Assembly: GCA_024762235.1 (NCBI GenBank)
Contig: JANTHT010000004.1
Coordinates: 1 to 41,239, forward strand
Length of the DNA: 41,239 nucleotides
Reading direction: 5' to 3'
Source: Sulfurospirillum sp.
GTDB lineage: Bacteria > Campylobacterota > Campylobacteria > Campylobacterales > QNZT01
Part shown: piece by piece, positions 17,117 to 26,469 of the stretch
How positions within the stretch are numbered: the stretch's first letter is position 1
Layout of the letters: each line of letters opens with the position of its first letter
Notes under the pieces: generated by a model
What the model was told of the DNA's origin: nothing
Database searches by the model: none
Seen by the model: only the letters and a program-made list of their open reading frames with translations
Position numbers and translations under genes: made by a program

Positions 17117-19672
17117 CTAGATGATATCTATACCGAGTTTTTTACGGTAGTAACGCAGCACCGCCATCTTGACCGCATCGTTGAAGACAAACCATGTCAG
17201 CGCGTATGCCCACATCCAGAGTGCCCACTCCCAGCCGATCGGCTCCATCAGACCGAAACCGTAGACCGCGATGATCGTTCCGGCGACACGGCTCGAAAAG
17301 GTCGCACCGAAGAGTGTCCATGACGGCCATGGCCGCTTCCAGAACCAGTCGTCGATACGGGTGTTGTAAATCGTGCCATGTCCCGCGATGACCAGCTTGG
17401 CGAAAAAGACACTCTGCACGAAATCGAGCGGCAGGTGCATCAGGGAGATCAGTATCCAGAAGAGCAGAAATGAAGAGAGCACCCCCGCGATACCCAGCCA
17501 TGAGGCGAGGATAAAGACCTCTTTCATGTCCCACCGTACCGGATTTTTCCGAACCTTCGTATTGTCGTAGGCGATCGTCATGATCGGTATGTCGTTGAGC
17601 AGCGCGAGAATGATGATCATCAGCGCGGTGATCGGATAGAAGTCGTAGATCACGATCGCCAGTGTCATGAAGATGATGACGCGAATCGTCTCGGCGATAC
17701 GGAAGATCGCATAACTCTTCATGCGCTCGAAGATCTGCCGTGCCGCTTTGATCGCATCGACGATCACCTTCAGACCCGGCGCCATCAGGACGATATCGGC
17801 CGCCGCACGGGCCGCGTCTGTCGCGCCGCTGACGGCGATACCGCAGTCCGCTTTTTTGAGCGCAGGCGCGTCATTGACACCGTCACCTGTCATACCGACG
17901 ATGTGATCACGCTTCTGCAACTCGTCTACGATGAAATATTTGTCTTCCGGGTAGACCTGCGCAAAGCCGCCTGCCTCTTCGATCATCGCGATGATTTCGG
18001 ACTCATGCTTTTTGACGGTACCTTTTGGCACCGGTATATTGTAGAGCTCCTTCTCCACCTCCTGGACGATCTTTTTGGTCAACTGATCGATCTGCTCTTT
18101 AGGGGTATCGGGTTTGAGCACTTTCGTGAACGCTTTGGAGAGGATCTTCGCAAGTGCCAGATACTCGGCGACACTCTCCCCCTTCAGTTCACGGATATCG
18201 AGGATCTTACCCTTTATCCCCAGCAATCCGGCGATATATCTGGCGACAGCGATATTGTCGCCCGTGACCATCTTGACATCGATCCCTCTGTTGCGCGCCT
18301 CTTCGATCGTCTCTTTCGAATCTTCCCGCAGCGGATCGTAGAGCGGTATGAGCCCGACGAAGTGGTACTTCTCCTCTTCGCAGTTGCGGTATCCGACACC
18401 CAGCGTACGAAAACCGTTGTTTGCAAACTCTTCGACCTTTTGGTAGGCCGCATCTTTGTCGAACTCACTCTCGTCACTCAGCTCGATGATCACCTGCGGC
18501 GCACCTTTGGTCACCACCAGTTCACAGTTGCCGTTTTCGATCACCGCTTCGGTTCGTTTATGTACCGGATCGAAAGGGATGAACTTTTTGAGCTTATATT
18601 CGACTTCGATATGGCGCTCCTGCGCATAGTCGAAGATCGGCTTCTCTATGGGGTCGTGGTTATGCTTCTGGCTCGCCATCAGGGCATATTTGATCAACTC
18701 CTCTTCGGTATGGCTGGCCGTCGTGTAGGGATCAGAGATGACCATCTCGTTTTTGGTCAGTGTTCCGGTCTTGTCCGAACAGAGGATGTCCATTCCCGCC
18801 ATCTCTTCGATCGACGCGAGCCGGCTGACGATGGCGTCTTTGGCAGCCAGTGCCTTCGCACCGATCGCCATCGTGACGGTAAGAACCGCCGGCATCGCCA
18901 CCGGAATCGCCGAGATCGTCAGTACCAGCGCGAAGACCAGCATCTCCAGTGTCGGCTGGTGGGTTTTGATACCATGGTAGAGGATAATCGCGATCATAAA
19001 AAGGGTCAATACAATCAAAAAGTTTCCGACTCTGATGACCATCTTCTGGAAGTGGCTGCGCTCTTCACGCTGTGCTTTGGCCACCAGCGCGACCGTCTTG
19101 CCGAAGTAGGTGTTTTTGGCAGTGGCGGTCACTTCACCGATCATCTCGCCCTGTTTGATGATCGCGTTGGCATAGAGTTCGTCTCCCGGCTTTTTATGTA
19201 CCGGCAGCGACTCGCCCGTCAGTGCGGACTGGTCCACCTGCAGAAAATCGCCGCCGCCCAGCAGTTTCATGTCTGCCGGGACGATATCACCGATCTTCAC
19301 TTTGACGATGTCACCGGGGACGATCTCCTTAGCGTCGATTTCGATCCAGTGTCCGTCGCGCAGGACAATCGCCTTGCGCGCCAGCTTCTTCTTCAAAACG
19401 GCGATGGCGTTGAGCGCTTTGGACTCCTGATAGAAGTCGACGAACGCGTTGACAAAGAGCAGGATCATGATGATCGTGAAATCTTCCCAGCGCTTCGCGA
19501 TCGCGGAGAGGATCGCGGCAGTCTCGATCATCCAGGGAATCGGCCCCCAGAAACGGCGGAAAAGACGCTGCCACCAGCTCTCACCCTTCTCTTCGATCGT
19601 ATTGGGACCGTACTTCTTCAGACGCGCCTGCGCCTCTTTGGAAGTGAGGCCTTTGATCTGACTCATATCCAT
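17117..19672 (-). CDS. P-type H+-ATPase (P3A plasma-membrane proton-efflux type)
   Basis: CSDKTGTLTKNEM, VDQSALTGESLPV, MTGDGVNDAPALKKADCGIAVSGATDAARAAADIVL. Confidence 0.9.
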   Translation of the reverse strand: MDMSQIKGLTSKEAQARLKKYGPNTIEEKGESWWQRLFRRFWGPIPWMIETAAILSAIAKRWEDFTIIMILLFVNAFVDFYQESKALNAIAVLKKKLARKAIVLRDGHWIEIDAKEIVPGDIVKVKIGDIVPADMKLLGGGDFLQVDQSALTGESLPVHKKPGDELYANAIIKQGEMIGEVTATAKNTYFGKTVALVAKAQREERSHFQKMVIRVGNFLIVLTLFMIAIILYHGIKTHQPTLEMLVFALVLTISAIPVAMPAVLTVTMAIGAKALAAKDAIVSRLASIEEMAGMDILCSDKTGTLTKNEMVISDPYTTASHTEEELIKYALMASQKHNHDPIEKPIFDYAQERHIEVEYKLKKFIPFDPVHKRTEAVIENGNCELVVTKGAPQVIIELSDESEFDKDAAYQKVEEFANNGFRTLGVGYRNCEEEKYHFVGLIPLYDPLREDSKETIEEARNRGIDVKMVTGDNIAVARYIAGLLGIKGKILDIRELKGESVAEYLALAKILSKAFTKVLKPDTPKEQIDQLTKKIVQEVEKELYNIPVPKGTVKKHESEIIAMIEEAGGFAQVYPEDKYFIVDELQKRDHIVGMTGDGVNDAPALKKADCGIAVSGATDAARAAADIVLMAPGLKVIVDAIKAARQIFERMKSYAIFRIAETIRVIIFMTLAIVIYDFYPITALMIIILALLNDIPIMTIAYDNTKVRKNPVRWDMKEVFILASWLGIAGVLSSFLLFWILISLMHLPLDFVQSVFFAKLVIAGHGTIYNTRIDDWFWKRPWPSWTLFGATFSSRVAGTIIAVYGFGLMEPIGWEWALWMWAYALTWFVFNDAVKMAVLRYYRKKLGIDII

Positions 19673-19675
19673 TGC

Positions 19676-20626
19676 TTACTCCTTTGGAAACAGCGGTGTT
19701 TTGTTCGCTTCATGCCACGCCTGCATACCTTCCCAGGCTTCCTGCGCACTCTCTGCGAACCAGAAAAGATCGCGATCTTCCGGATCGATCGTCCCTTCGA
19801 TCTCCAGCATCTCGAAATCGATCAGCTTCTCCCAGTACTCGCGTCCCAGAAAGATCACCGGTACCGGATTGATCTTCCGCGTCTGGATCAGCGTCAGCGT
19901 CTCGAAGAGCTCATCGAGGGTGCCGTATCCGCCCGGGCAGACCACCAGTCCGGCGGCACGTTTGAGAAAGTGCATCTTGCGGATGGCGAAGTAGTAGAAC
20001 TGAAAACAGAGATCGGGCGTGATGTAGGGGTTGGGGAACTGTTCGTGCGGCAGGGTGATGTTGAGCCCGATCGTTTTGGCCCCCACATCGAAGGCTCCGC
20101 GGTTCGCCGCCTCCATGATCCCCGGACCGCCGCCCGTCATGACAGCGACACGGTTGTCCTCGCAGCCGCCGCCCGCCTCTCCGACCAGCCTGCCGAACGC
20201 TCTGGCCATGTCGTAGTATTTCGATTTTTCCAGTATGCGTTCCGCCTTGCGTACCGCTTTGAGCAACTTGTCGGAGTCGGGCTCTTTCGCGAGCGCTCTC
20301 TGCGCCTCTTCGAGCTTTTTGAGCGCACTCTTTTGCTCGACGATACGCGTGCTGCCAAAGACGACGATCGTCCGTTCGATACCATAATTTCGCAGGACCA
20401 GTTCGGGCTTCAGATAGTCCAGCTGCAGACGCACCGGAAGCGTCTCGTCGCTGAAGAGAAAGTCATGATCCTCCGCCGCCAGCTTGTAGCTGGGGCTCTT
20501 CATGATCGCATTGATGCGTTTGAGGGCTTCAGGGTCTTCGGTACGCGGCTTGGGATGCTGCCAGGGCAATTCACTTTTACGTCTTCTCCTGTTGGGAGGT
20601 TTGATGAAACTCTTTTTGATATGCAT
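19676..20626 (-). CDS. LOG family / TIGR00730-type Rossmann-fold protein
   Basis: TGGGPGIMEAANRGA and PGGYGTLDELFETLTLIQT; ATG at 20626 with GGAAGGG upstream. Confidence 0.85.
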   Translation of the reverse strand: MHIKKSFIKPPNRRRRKSELPWQHPKPRTEDPEALKRINAIMKSPSYKLAAEDHDFLFSDETLPVRLQLDYLKPELVLRNYGIERTIVVFGSTRIVEQKSALKKLEEAQRALAKEPDSDKLLKAVRKAERILEKSKYYDMARAFGRLVGEAGGGCEDNRVAVMTGGGPGIMEAANRGAFDVGAKTIGLNITLPHEQFPNPYITPDLCFQFYYFAIRKMHFLKRAAGLVVCPGGYGTLDELFETLTLIQTRKINPVPVIFLGREYWEKLIDFEMLEIEGTIDPEDRDLFWFAESAQEAWEGMQAWHEANKTPLFPKE

Positions 20627-20669
20627 GGCGATCCCTTCCTCATCTGACTTATTCAGAATCAATTATAGT

Positions 20670-20688
20670 GAAAACGCGAGACGTTTTC
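20670..20688. other. Hairpin GAAAACG-CGAGA-CGTTTTC between GMPP-PMM and LOG genes
   Basis: Perfect 7-bp arms; adjacent TATAAT on the minus strand, so attenuator/operator is as likely as terminator. Confidence 0.45.
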
Positions 20689-20704
20689 TGTCATCTGAGT
20701 GACA

Positions 20705-23224
20705 CTACGCCTCCTGCGTCCAGCTTTCGATCAGTTTATGATAACGCTCTTTGAGCACGACACCGCGACGTTCATCGACTGCCTGTACATAGAGGTGGAC
20801 CAGATCTTCATGGTCGTCCGGAATCATCAGCACCCATTCGTGCCGTTCGAAGATGATCTTGATGCCGTCGACGAAGGAGAGTTCGTGCCCCTCCCCCTCT
20901 TTCATGAAGAGGCGCATCACCTTCCCTTTGCGCGCTGCGGGACAGGGCAGTACCGTGTGACAATAGTAGAAATCGTCTATCTCTTGCAGCAGATGCGAAA
21001 GGGAGAGCTGGTGCATCACCATAAAATCGAAAATCTTCAGACTCGCGTAGATGGCATCGCTGTGGTATCCGAACTCGGTAAAGGCGTAGTGCGCGTCGAC
21101 ATCGGCCACGAGATCGAACTGTCCAAGATAAGCCGTTTTTTTGCCCATCAGACGTCCGCGCGTGATGGTGATGTCGGTGAACTTGTCATCCATGATATCC
21201 GGTGCCCAAGCCGGCAGGTAGATAGCATAGGTCTTGCTGTCATGCAGATGGAGCATGTAGAGCAGCGCCATCAGCACGCGCTCACGGGAAACGATCTGCC
21301 CCTCGTCGTCTACGATATCGAGCCTCTGGCCGTTGGGATAGAGCATGATCCCCGCAGAGAGTCCGAGTGCTCGTACGATGCGCGAAAGTTCCGCTTTGGC
21401 GGCATACTGATTTTTGGCGGTGATCGTTTCAAGTTTTCTTACACTGACATAATCGTTGATCATGATGTTTTCGATACCCAGCGTATCAAGCAGGGCAGGA
21501 TAGATGTCGCTTACCATCCCGTGCAGCATGTTCGCGACGATCTTGAAACGGGCATTGACGAAACGCTCTTTTGAGATAAGCTCGCGTACATCCTGCTTAT
21601 AATCCAGCTTCATGTTGAAAGCAGGGAGTATCTTTCCGATACGGTGCGGATTGACATGGCGAAACTGTTCCCTGAAAAAGATCCGTTCGATGCTTTTGGA
21701 GAGGTTGGTGTCGATCAGCATCCCCTCATGGGTGAAAAAGACAATCTCCGTCTTTCCGATGTGGCTGACGGAGTGGCGTACATGCACACCTGCCGCGATA
21801 TCCTCCTTTTTGAAGAGTTCGTGGCGCATGACGTTGCTAGGTATCGCCTGGATATCGACACAGTTGACACCGGTAGAAAGCAGCCCTCCCAGCAGAAAAC
21901 GCTTGATCATGCGCGACGAGGGGTGGTAGTCTCTCGAGACAAAGACTGTCGACCCCTCCTGCAGGATACTCCCGAAGGCTTCGGCGATCTTTACCGCCAT
22001 CTCTCCCGTCAGTTCGACGTTGGCGGTACCGACCACTTTTCCTTTGTGAAAGAGGGTGTTTTTGTAGGATTCACCCCAGACGATATTGCTGCTCACCACC
22101 GCTCTCTTTTCGACATGTTTGTGCGGCCAGATCGTCACATCTTTGATCACTTTGACCTTCTCTTCGATCTCGCAAAACTCGGCGATGACCGCACCGTAGG
22201 CGATCGTACACTCACTGCCGATGGTCGTGTCGTTGCAGACGATGGAATCGTTCAGATAACTCTTCTCCCCCACCTTCACGCGGTCCCAGAGTACCGACGC
22301 TTTCAGGTGTGTCTCTTCACCGACGACACACCCCTCCCCGATCACGCAATCCTCCAGCGTCACACCCTCTGCGATGATCGTATCTTTTCCGATGATCACC
22401 ATCCCCTTGCATGTGACCGAGGGAGGGAGTTTGACAGAGTCGTCCAGGCAGAGGACCAGGCCATCTTTTCTCGCACAGGTACCGGGCAGGTCGTAGAGCA
22501 CTTTGCCCGAAAAGATATCTTTGTGAACGTCGCGGTAACTCTGCGGATTGCCCACGTCGCGCCAGTACCCCTCGATCGTACAACCCCAGAGGTCTATTCC
22601 CTCTTGCATCAGCTTCGGAAAGAGATCTTTGGAAAAGTCATAAGCACCCTTGGTCGGGATATACTCCACAATCTCCGGCTCGATGATGTAGATACCGGTG
22701 TTGATCGTGTCGCTGAAGACCTCTCCCCAGCCCGGCTTCTCCAGAAACCGCTCGATCCTGCCGGTCTCATCTGTGATGACGACACCAAACTGCAGCGGGT
22801 CTTCGACCGGTGTCAGGGCGATCGTCAGTTTCGACGCTTTGCGTCGGTGAAAGTCGATAATCTCTGCAAAGTCGAAGTCGGTCACGAGGTCGCCGCTGAC
22901 GATCATGAAAGTGGTGTCGAGATGCTCTCTGGCGAACCCGACCGCACCGGCTGTACCGTAATCCTCGTCGGGCAGCGCATAGGCGATCTGCACACCCCAG
23001 TCGCTTCCGTCGCCGAAATGCTCCTGGATCACTTCGGGTTTGAAAAAGAGTAAAATGACGATCTCTTCGATACCGCTGCGTTTGAGTTTGTTGACGATAT
23101 GCTCCATCATCGGGATGTTGACGACGGGAAGCATCGGTTTGGGAATGGAGTTGGTCAATGGCTGAATACGCGTACCAAACCCGCCCGCCATCAGAACGGC
23201 TTTGATCTTCTGTAGTGGTTGCAT
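20705..23224 (-). CDS. Mannose-1-phosphate guanylyltransferase-like NTP transferase fused to phosphomannomutase-like domain
   Basis: KAVLMAGGFGTRIQPLTNSIPKPMLPV nucleotidyltransferase N-terminus, left-handed beta-helix region, C-terminal PMM/PGM-like region. Confidence 0.88.
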   Translation of the reverse strand: MQPLQKIKAVLMAGGFGTRIQPLTNSIPKPMLPVVNIPMMEHIVNKLKRSGIEEIVILLFFKPEVIQEHFGDGSDWGVQIAYALPDEDYGTAGAVGFAREHLDTTFMIVSGDLVTDFDFAEIIDFHRRKASKLTIALTPVEDPLQFGVVITDETGRIERFLEKPGWGEVFSDTINTGIYIIEPEIVEYIPTKGAYDFSKDLFPKLMQEGIDLWGCTIEGYWRDVGNPQSYRDVHKDIFSGKVLYDLPGTCARKDGLVLCLDDSVKLPPSVTCKGMVIIGKDTIIAEGVTLEDCVIGEGCVVGEETHLKASVLWDRVKVGEKSYLNDSIVCNDTTIGSECTIAYGAVIAEFCEIEEKVKVIKDVTIWPHKHVEKRAVVSSNIVWGESYKNTLFHKGKVVGTANVELTGEMAVKIAEAFGSILQEGSTVFVSRDYHPSSRMIKRFLLGGLLSTGVNCVDIQAIPSNVMRHELFKKEDIAAGVHVRHSVSHIGKTEIVFFTHEGMLIDTNLSKSIERIFFREQFRHVNPHRIGKILPAFNMKLDYKQDVRELISKERFVNARFKIVANMLHGMVSDIYPALLDTLGIENIMINDYVSVRKLETITAKNQYAAKAELSRIVRALGLSAGIMLYPNGQRLDIVDDEGQIVSRERVLMALLYMLHLHDSKTYAIYLPAWAPDIMDDKFTDITITRGRLMGKKTAYLGQFDLVADVDAHYAFTEFGYHSDAIYASLKIFDFMVMHQLSLSHLLQEIDDFYYCHTVLPCPAARKGKVMRLFMKEGEGHELSFVDGIKIIFERHEWVLMIPDDHEDLVHLYVQAVDERRGVVLKERYHKLIESWTQEA

Positions 23225-23274
23225 GGCGTTCCTTTACACAAATAGTGCCGGCAGTTTTGCGCGGCAGCAAGGAA

Positions 23275-23571
23275 TCAGGCTACGACAGTTTCGAGTTCGA
23301 GCAGAGAGTTTTCAGTGCCGTAGGGGTTGTGCACACGGGGTGCATGGTCATCGTTGACCCACTTTTTATCGTCAACGAGATAGCGAAACTGGTAGTTCGA
23401 GCCTGTCAGCAGGTATTTTCGGATATAAAACGAGCCATCTTTTTTCGGCCGCATCGGTTCGGGTTCCCAGTCGTTCCAGTCACCGGCGATCGCGACATGA
23501 TCGACTGCATGATCCGGTTTGAAGTTAAAGGTCACCCACGCTTTGGCACCTTTGGGAGTGATTGTCACCAT
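23275..23571 (-). CDS. Stand-alone CBM48/isoamylase N-terminal (AMPK glycogen-binding) domain protein
   Basis: VTFNFKPDHAVDHVAIAGDWNDWEPEPMRPKKDGSFYIRKYLLTGSNYQFRYLVDDKKWVNDDHAP. Confidence 0.85.
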   Translation of the reverse strand: MVTITPKGAKAWVTFNFKPDHAVDHVAIAGDWNDWEPEPMRPKKDGSFYIRKYLLTGSNYQFRYLVDDKKWVNDDHAPRVHNPYGTENSLLELETVVA

Positions 23572-23603
23572 GATAGCTCCTTTGTCTTGACAAAATGATA
23601 GAG

Positions 23604-23636
23604 ATAATACCCAAAAACCGGTAACATATCAGTTAC
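23604..23636 (-). promoter_or_regulatory. Putative CBM48-gene promoter with dyad operator
   Basis: Minus strand GTAACTGATATGTTACCGGTTTTTGGGTATTAT; -10-like TATTAT at 23609-23604; AAAGGAG RBS downstream. Confidence 0.5.
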
Positions 23637-23678
23637 AAAAAGTAATTATATTATTACCTCAGCCACCATTAATATTTA

Positions 23679-23915
23679 TCAATTTTTCTTATCTGCCTGG
23701 CACTTGAGCTCGGAAGCTTTGATCGCATGCAGTCTGTTGAGAATATGCTCGAACTCGCTCAGGTTCTCTTCGCACTCTTTTTTCAGTTTGTCGCGTTTGC
23801 CCTCGACATAGGCGATCTGTTTGTCCAGATCCGCCAGATCGATCCTGCAATCCTTCGCAGCCTCCTGCTCCTTTTCCAGTACCCAGTCCATCGCTTTTTT
23901 GAGAAAATCTACCAT
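23679..23915 (-). CDS. Small coiled-coil protein of unknown function
   Basis: Heptad-like KQIAYVEGKRDKLKKECEENLSEFEHILNRLHAI; RBS AAAGGAGTGATTCA before ATG. Confidence 0.6.
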   Translation of the reverse strand: MVDFLKKAMDWVLEKEQEAAKDCRIDLADLDKQIAYVEGKRDKLKKECEENLSEFEHILNRLHAIKASELKCQADKKN

Positions 23916-24013
23916 TGAATCACTCCTTTAAAAGTTTGATAACAGATCATAACCGGTTTTACCATAAAAGTCTGTCTGCTGGCTAACAGTGGATACCTGC
24001 ACAAGGCTCTTTG

Positions 24014-24643
24014 TCACTGGTCTCCTATCGTGCCGAGCGCTTCGCGGCACAGGCGCGTCACTGCTGCAAAATCACCTGCACGAATCGCCGGCTTCGGGAC
24101 GATCCAGCTTCCCCCCACACACAGGACGTTGGGGAGGGAGAGAAACGCATGCATGTTTTCCGGAGTCACGCCCCCTGTAGGGCAGAAGCGCATCGATGCG
24201 AAAGGACCGCTGAAGGCTTTGAGCGCAGCGGTACCGCCTGCCACCGTTGCCGGAAAAAGTTTACAGTAGTGAAGCCCGCTGTTTTGTGCCAGCATCACTT
24301 CCGACGCGGTGGCGACACCGGGTATCAGTGCGATCGTTTCATCCTCTGCACTCTCGATCAACTCCTGCGAGATTCCCGGACTGAAGATAAACTGCGCACC
24401 GTAATCGACCGCTTTCCTGCACTCATAGCCGTTGACGACGGTACCCGCACCCACCGCCATCTCGGGCAAAGCGTCTGAAACCGATTTGATCGCATCGAGG
24501 CCCGCATCTGTGCGCAGTGTGATCTCCATCACACCCACACCTCCTGCCAGCAGCGCCTCAGCCAGCGGCAGCGCATCTTCCGCACGTTCAAGCGCGATGA
24601 CCGGTACGACAGGAGAGATCTCCATCACTTCCTGAGCTGTCAT
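24014..24643 (-). CDS. eda: 2-keto-3-deoxy-6-phosphogluconate aldolase
   Basis: PVVPVIALERAEDALPLAEALLAGGVGVMEITLRTDAGLDAI ... CKLFPATVAGGTAALKAFSGPF ... FCPTGGVTPEN. Confidence 0.95.
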   Translation of the reverse strand: MTAQEVMEISPVVPVIALERAEDALPLAEALLAGGVGVMEITLRTDAGLDAIKSVSDALPEMAVGAGTVVNGYECRKAVDYGAQFIFSPGISQELIESAEDETIALIPGVATASEVMLAQNSGLHYCKLFPATVAGGTAALKAFSGPFASMRFCPTGGVTPENMHAFLSLPNVLCVGGSWIVPKPAIRAGDFAAVTRLCREALGTIGDQ

Positions 24644-26469
24644 GCGTGCTCCTCTCCGGGAATGTCAAAAAGCGTCGCCCCTTCGTCCGCAGGGCCTGTG
24701 GCGGCTCTGACAGAGACAAAGAGTTCACGCCCGAATCCATACCGGTTGTGCGTGAGATCAGGGGTCGCGGGATGGCGCCGCGCCAGGATCTCATCCTCCA
24801 CCAGCAGCGTGATTTTCCCTTCTGCCACATCGAAGCGAATCATATCTCCATCTTCGATTTTGGCCAGCATGCCGCCTTTGACAGCTTCGGGCGTCATGTG
24901 GATCGCAGAGGGGACTTTACCCGAAGCGCCGGACATACGCCCGTCTGTGACGATCGCCACCTTGTATCCCTGATCCTGCAGGACGCCCAGCGGGGGCATC
25001 AGACCGTGAAGCTCCGGCATCCCGTTGGCCCCCGGCCCCTGATAGCGCACCACTGCGATAAAATCGCGCTTGAGCTCCCCTCTTTTGAAAGCTGCCTGAA
25101 GCGCCTCCTGCGAATCAAAGACCAGTGCCGGTGCTTCGATAAAGAGATACTCCGGCTTCAGGGCGGAAGTTTTGATGACACTGCGGCCGATATTCCCTCC
25201 CAGCAGCTTCAGGCCGCCTTCGGGGCTGAAAGGTTTCGCGACCGAAGCGACAACGCTCTCGTCTCTGGATATGACCGGTCCCTTTTCAAACGAGAGGAGA
25301 TGGTTTTCCAGTTTTGGCTCGGTCACATATCGCTGCAACCCTTTGCCAACGACCGTTTCGGTATCTGCATGCAGAAGGCCGGCATCGAGCAACTGCGCGA
25401 TCACCACGCTCATCCCTCCCGCATCACGAAAATGGTTGACATCGGCCTGGCCGTTGGGATAGAGACGGCACAACAGCGGCGTTACCTTGGAAATGGCGTC
25501 AAAATCTTCCCAGGTCAGCAGGATGCCCGCAGCTCTGGCCACAGCGATCAGATGGATCGTGTGGTTCGTCGAGCCTCCCGTCGCCATCAGACCGATGATG
25601 GCATTGACGAAACTGCGTTCATCGAGAATCGACGCGATCGGTTTGTAACGCCCCAGATGTTCCGTCATCTGTACCATGACGCCGGCCGCTTCGTCTGTCA
25701 GTGCGTCACGCAGCGGCGTGTTGGTATTGACAAAAGAGCTGTTGGGAAGTTGCAGTCCCATCATCTCCAGAAGCATCTGGTTGGAGTTGGCGGTACCGTA
25801 AAAAGTACATGTTCCGCAACTGTGATACGAGGCGGCTTCCGCCTGAAGCAGCTCCCCTTCGCTCACTTTTCCCTGCGCGAACTCCTGGCGGATTTTCGCT
25901 TTTTCCGCATTGGATATTCCTGAAGGCATCGGTCCTGCAGGAACGAATATCCCCGGCAGATGGCCAAACGCCAGCGCCCCGATCAGCATCCCCGGAACGA
26001 TTTTGTCACACACTCCCAGATAAAAGACGCCGTCAAAGACGTTATGCGACAGAGCGATAGCCGTTCCCATCGCGATATTGTCGCGGCTGAAGAGGCTCAG
26101 TTCCATACCCGGCTGTGACTGGGTCACGCCGTCGCACATCGCGGGAACACCTCCCGCCACCTGCGCCGTCGCACCCAGATCCCGCAGCCGCTTTTTGAGA
26201 CGGTCGGGATAGTCCCGGTACGGCGCATGCGCCGAAAGCATGTCGTTGTAGGCGGTGACGATAGCGATGTTGGGCTCGACCATCTCCGAAAGCAGCGCTT
26301 TCTCTTTTTCCTGCATCGGCGCCATCGCATGTGCGAGATTGCTGCACCCCAGCTGTTGGCGGTAGACACCGTGCCCTTTCGCCTCTTCGATACGTGCCAG
26401 ATAGATCTCCCTGCTTTTTTGTGAGCGTTCGCGTATCTTTTCGGTAACTTCCCGGATTGTTTGATTCAT
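24640..26469 (-). CDS. edd: 6-phosphogluconate dehydratase
   Basis: [80 protein letters not shown]. Confidence 0.96.
   Translation of the reverse strand: MNQTIREVTEKIRERSQKSREIYLARIEEAKGHGVYRQQLGCSNLAHAMAPMQEKEKALLSEMVEPNIAIVTAYNDMLSAHAPYRDYPDRLKKRLRDLGATAQVAGGVPAMCDGVTQSQPGMELSLFSRDNIAMGTAIALSHNVFDGVFYLGVCDKIVPGMLIGALAFGHLPGIFVPAGPMPSGISNAEKAKIRQEFAQGKVSEGELLQAEAASYHSCGTCTFYGTANSNQMLLEMMGLQLPNSSFVNTNTPLRDALTDEAAGVMVQMTEHLGRYKPIASILDERSFVNAIIGLMATGGSTNHTIHLIAVARAAGILLTWEDFDAISKVTPLLCRLYPNGQADVNHFRDAGGMSVVIAQLLDAGLLHADTETVVGKGLQRYVTEPKLENHLLSFEKGPVISRDESVVASVAKPFSPEGGLKLLGGNIGRSVIKTSALKPEYLFIEAPALVFDSQEALQAAFKRGELKRDFIAVVRYQGPGANGMPELHGLMPPLGVLQDQGYKVAIVTDGRMSGASGKVPSAIHMTPEAVKGGMLAKIEDGDMIRFDVAEGKITLLVEDEILARRHPATPDLTHNRYGFGRELFVSVRAATGPADEGATLFDIPGEEHA

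Noticed and set aside
17903-20647. 914-aa plus-strand ORF
   Set aside because: Antisense to the H+-ATPase and LOG genes, both with clear motifs; low-complexity Asp/Arg/Phe-rich translation is typical of antisense frames under this codon bias
21644-23053. 469-aa plus-strand ORF
   Set aside because: Antisense to the GMPP-PMM gene; no recognisable domain
24646-25923. 425-aa plus-strand ORF
   Set aside because: Antisense to edd
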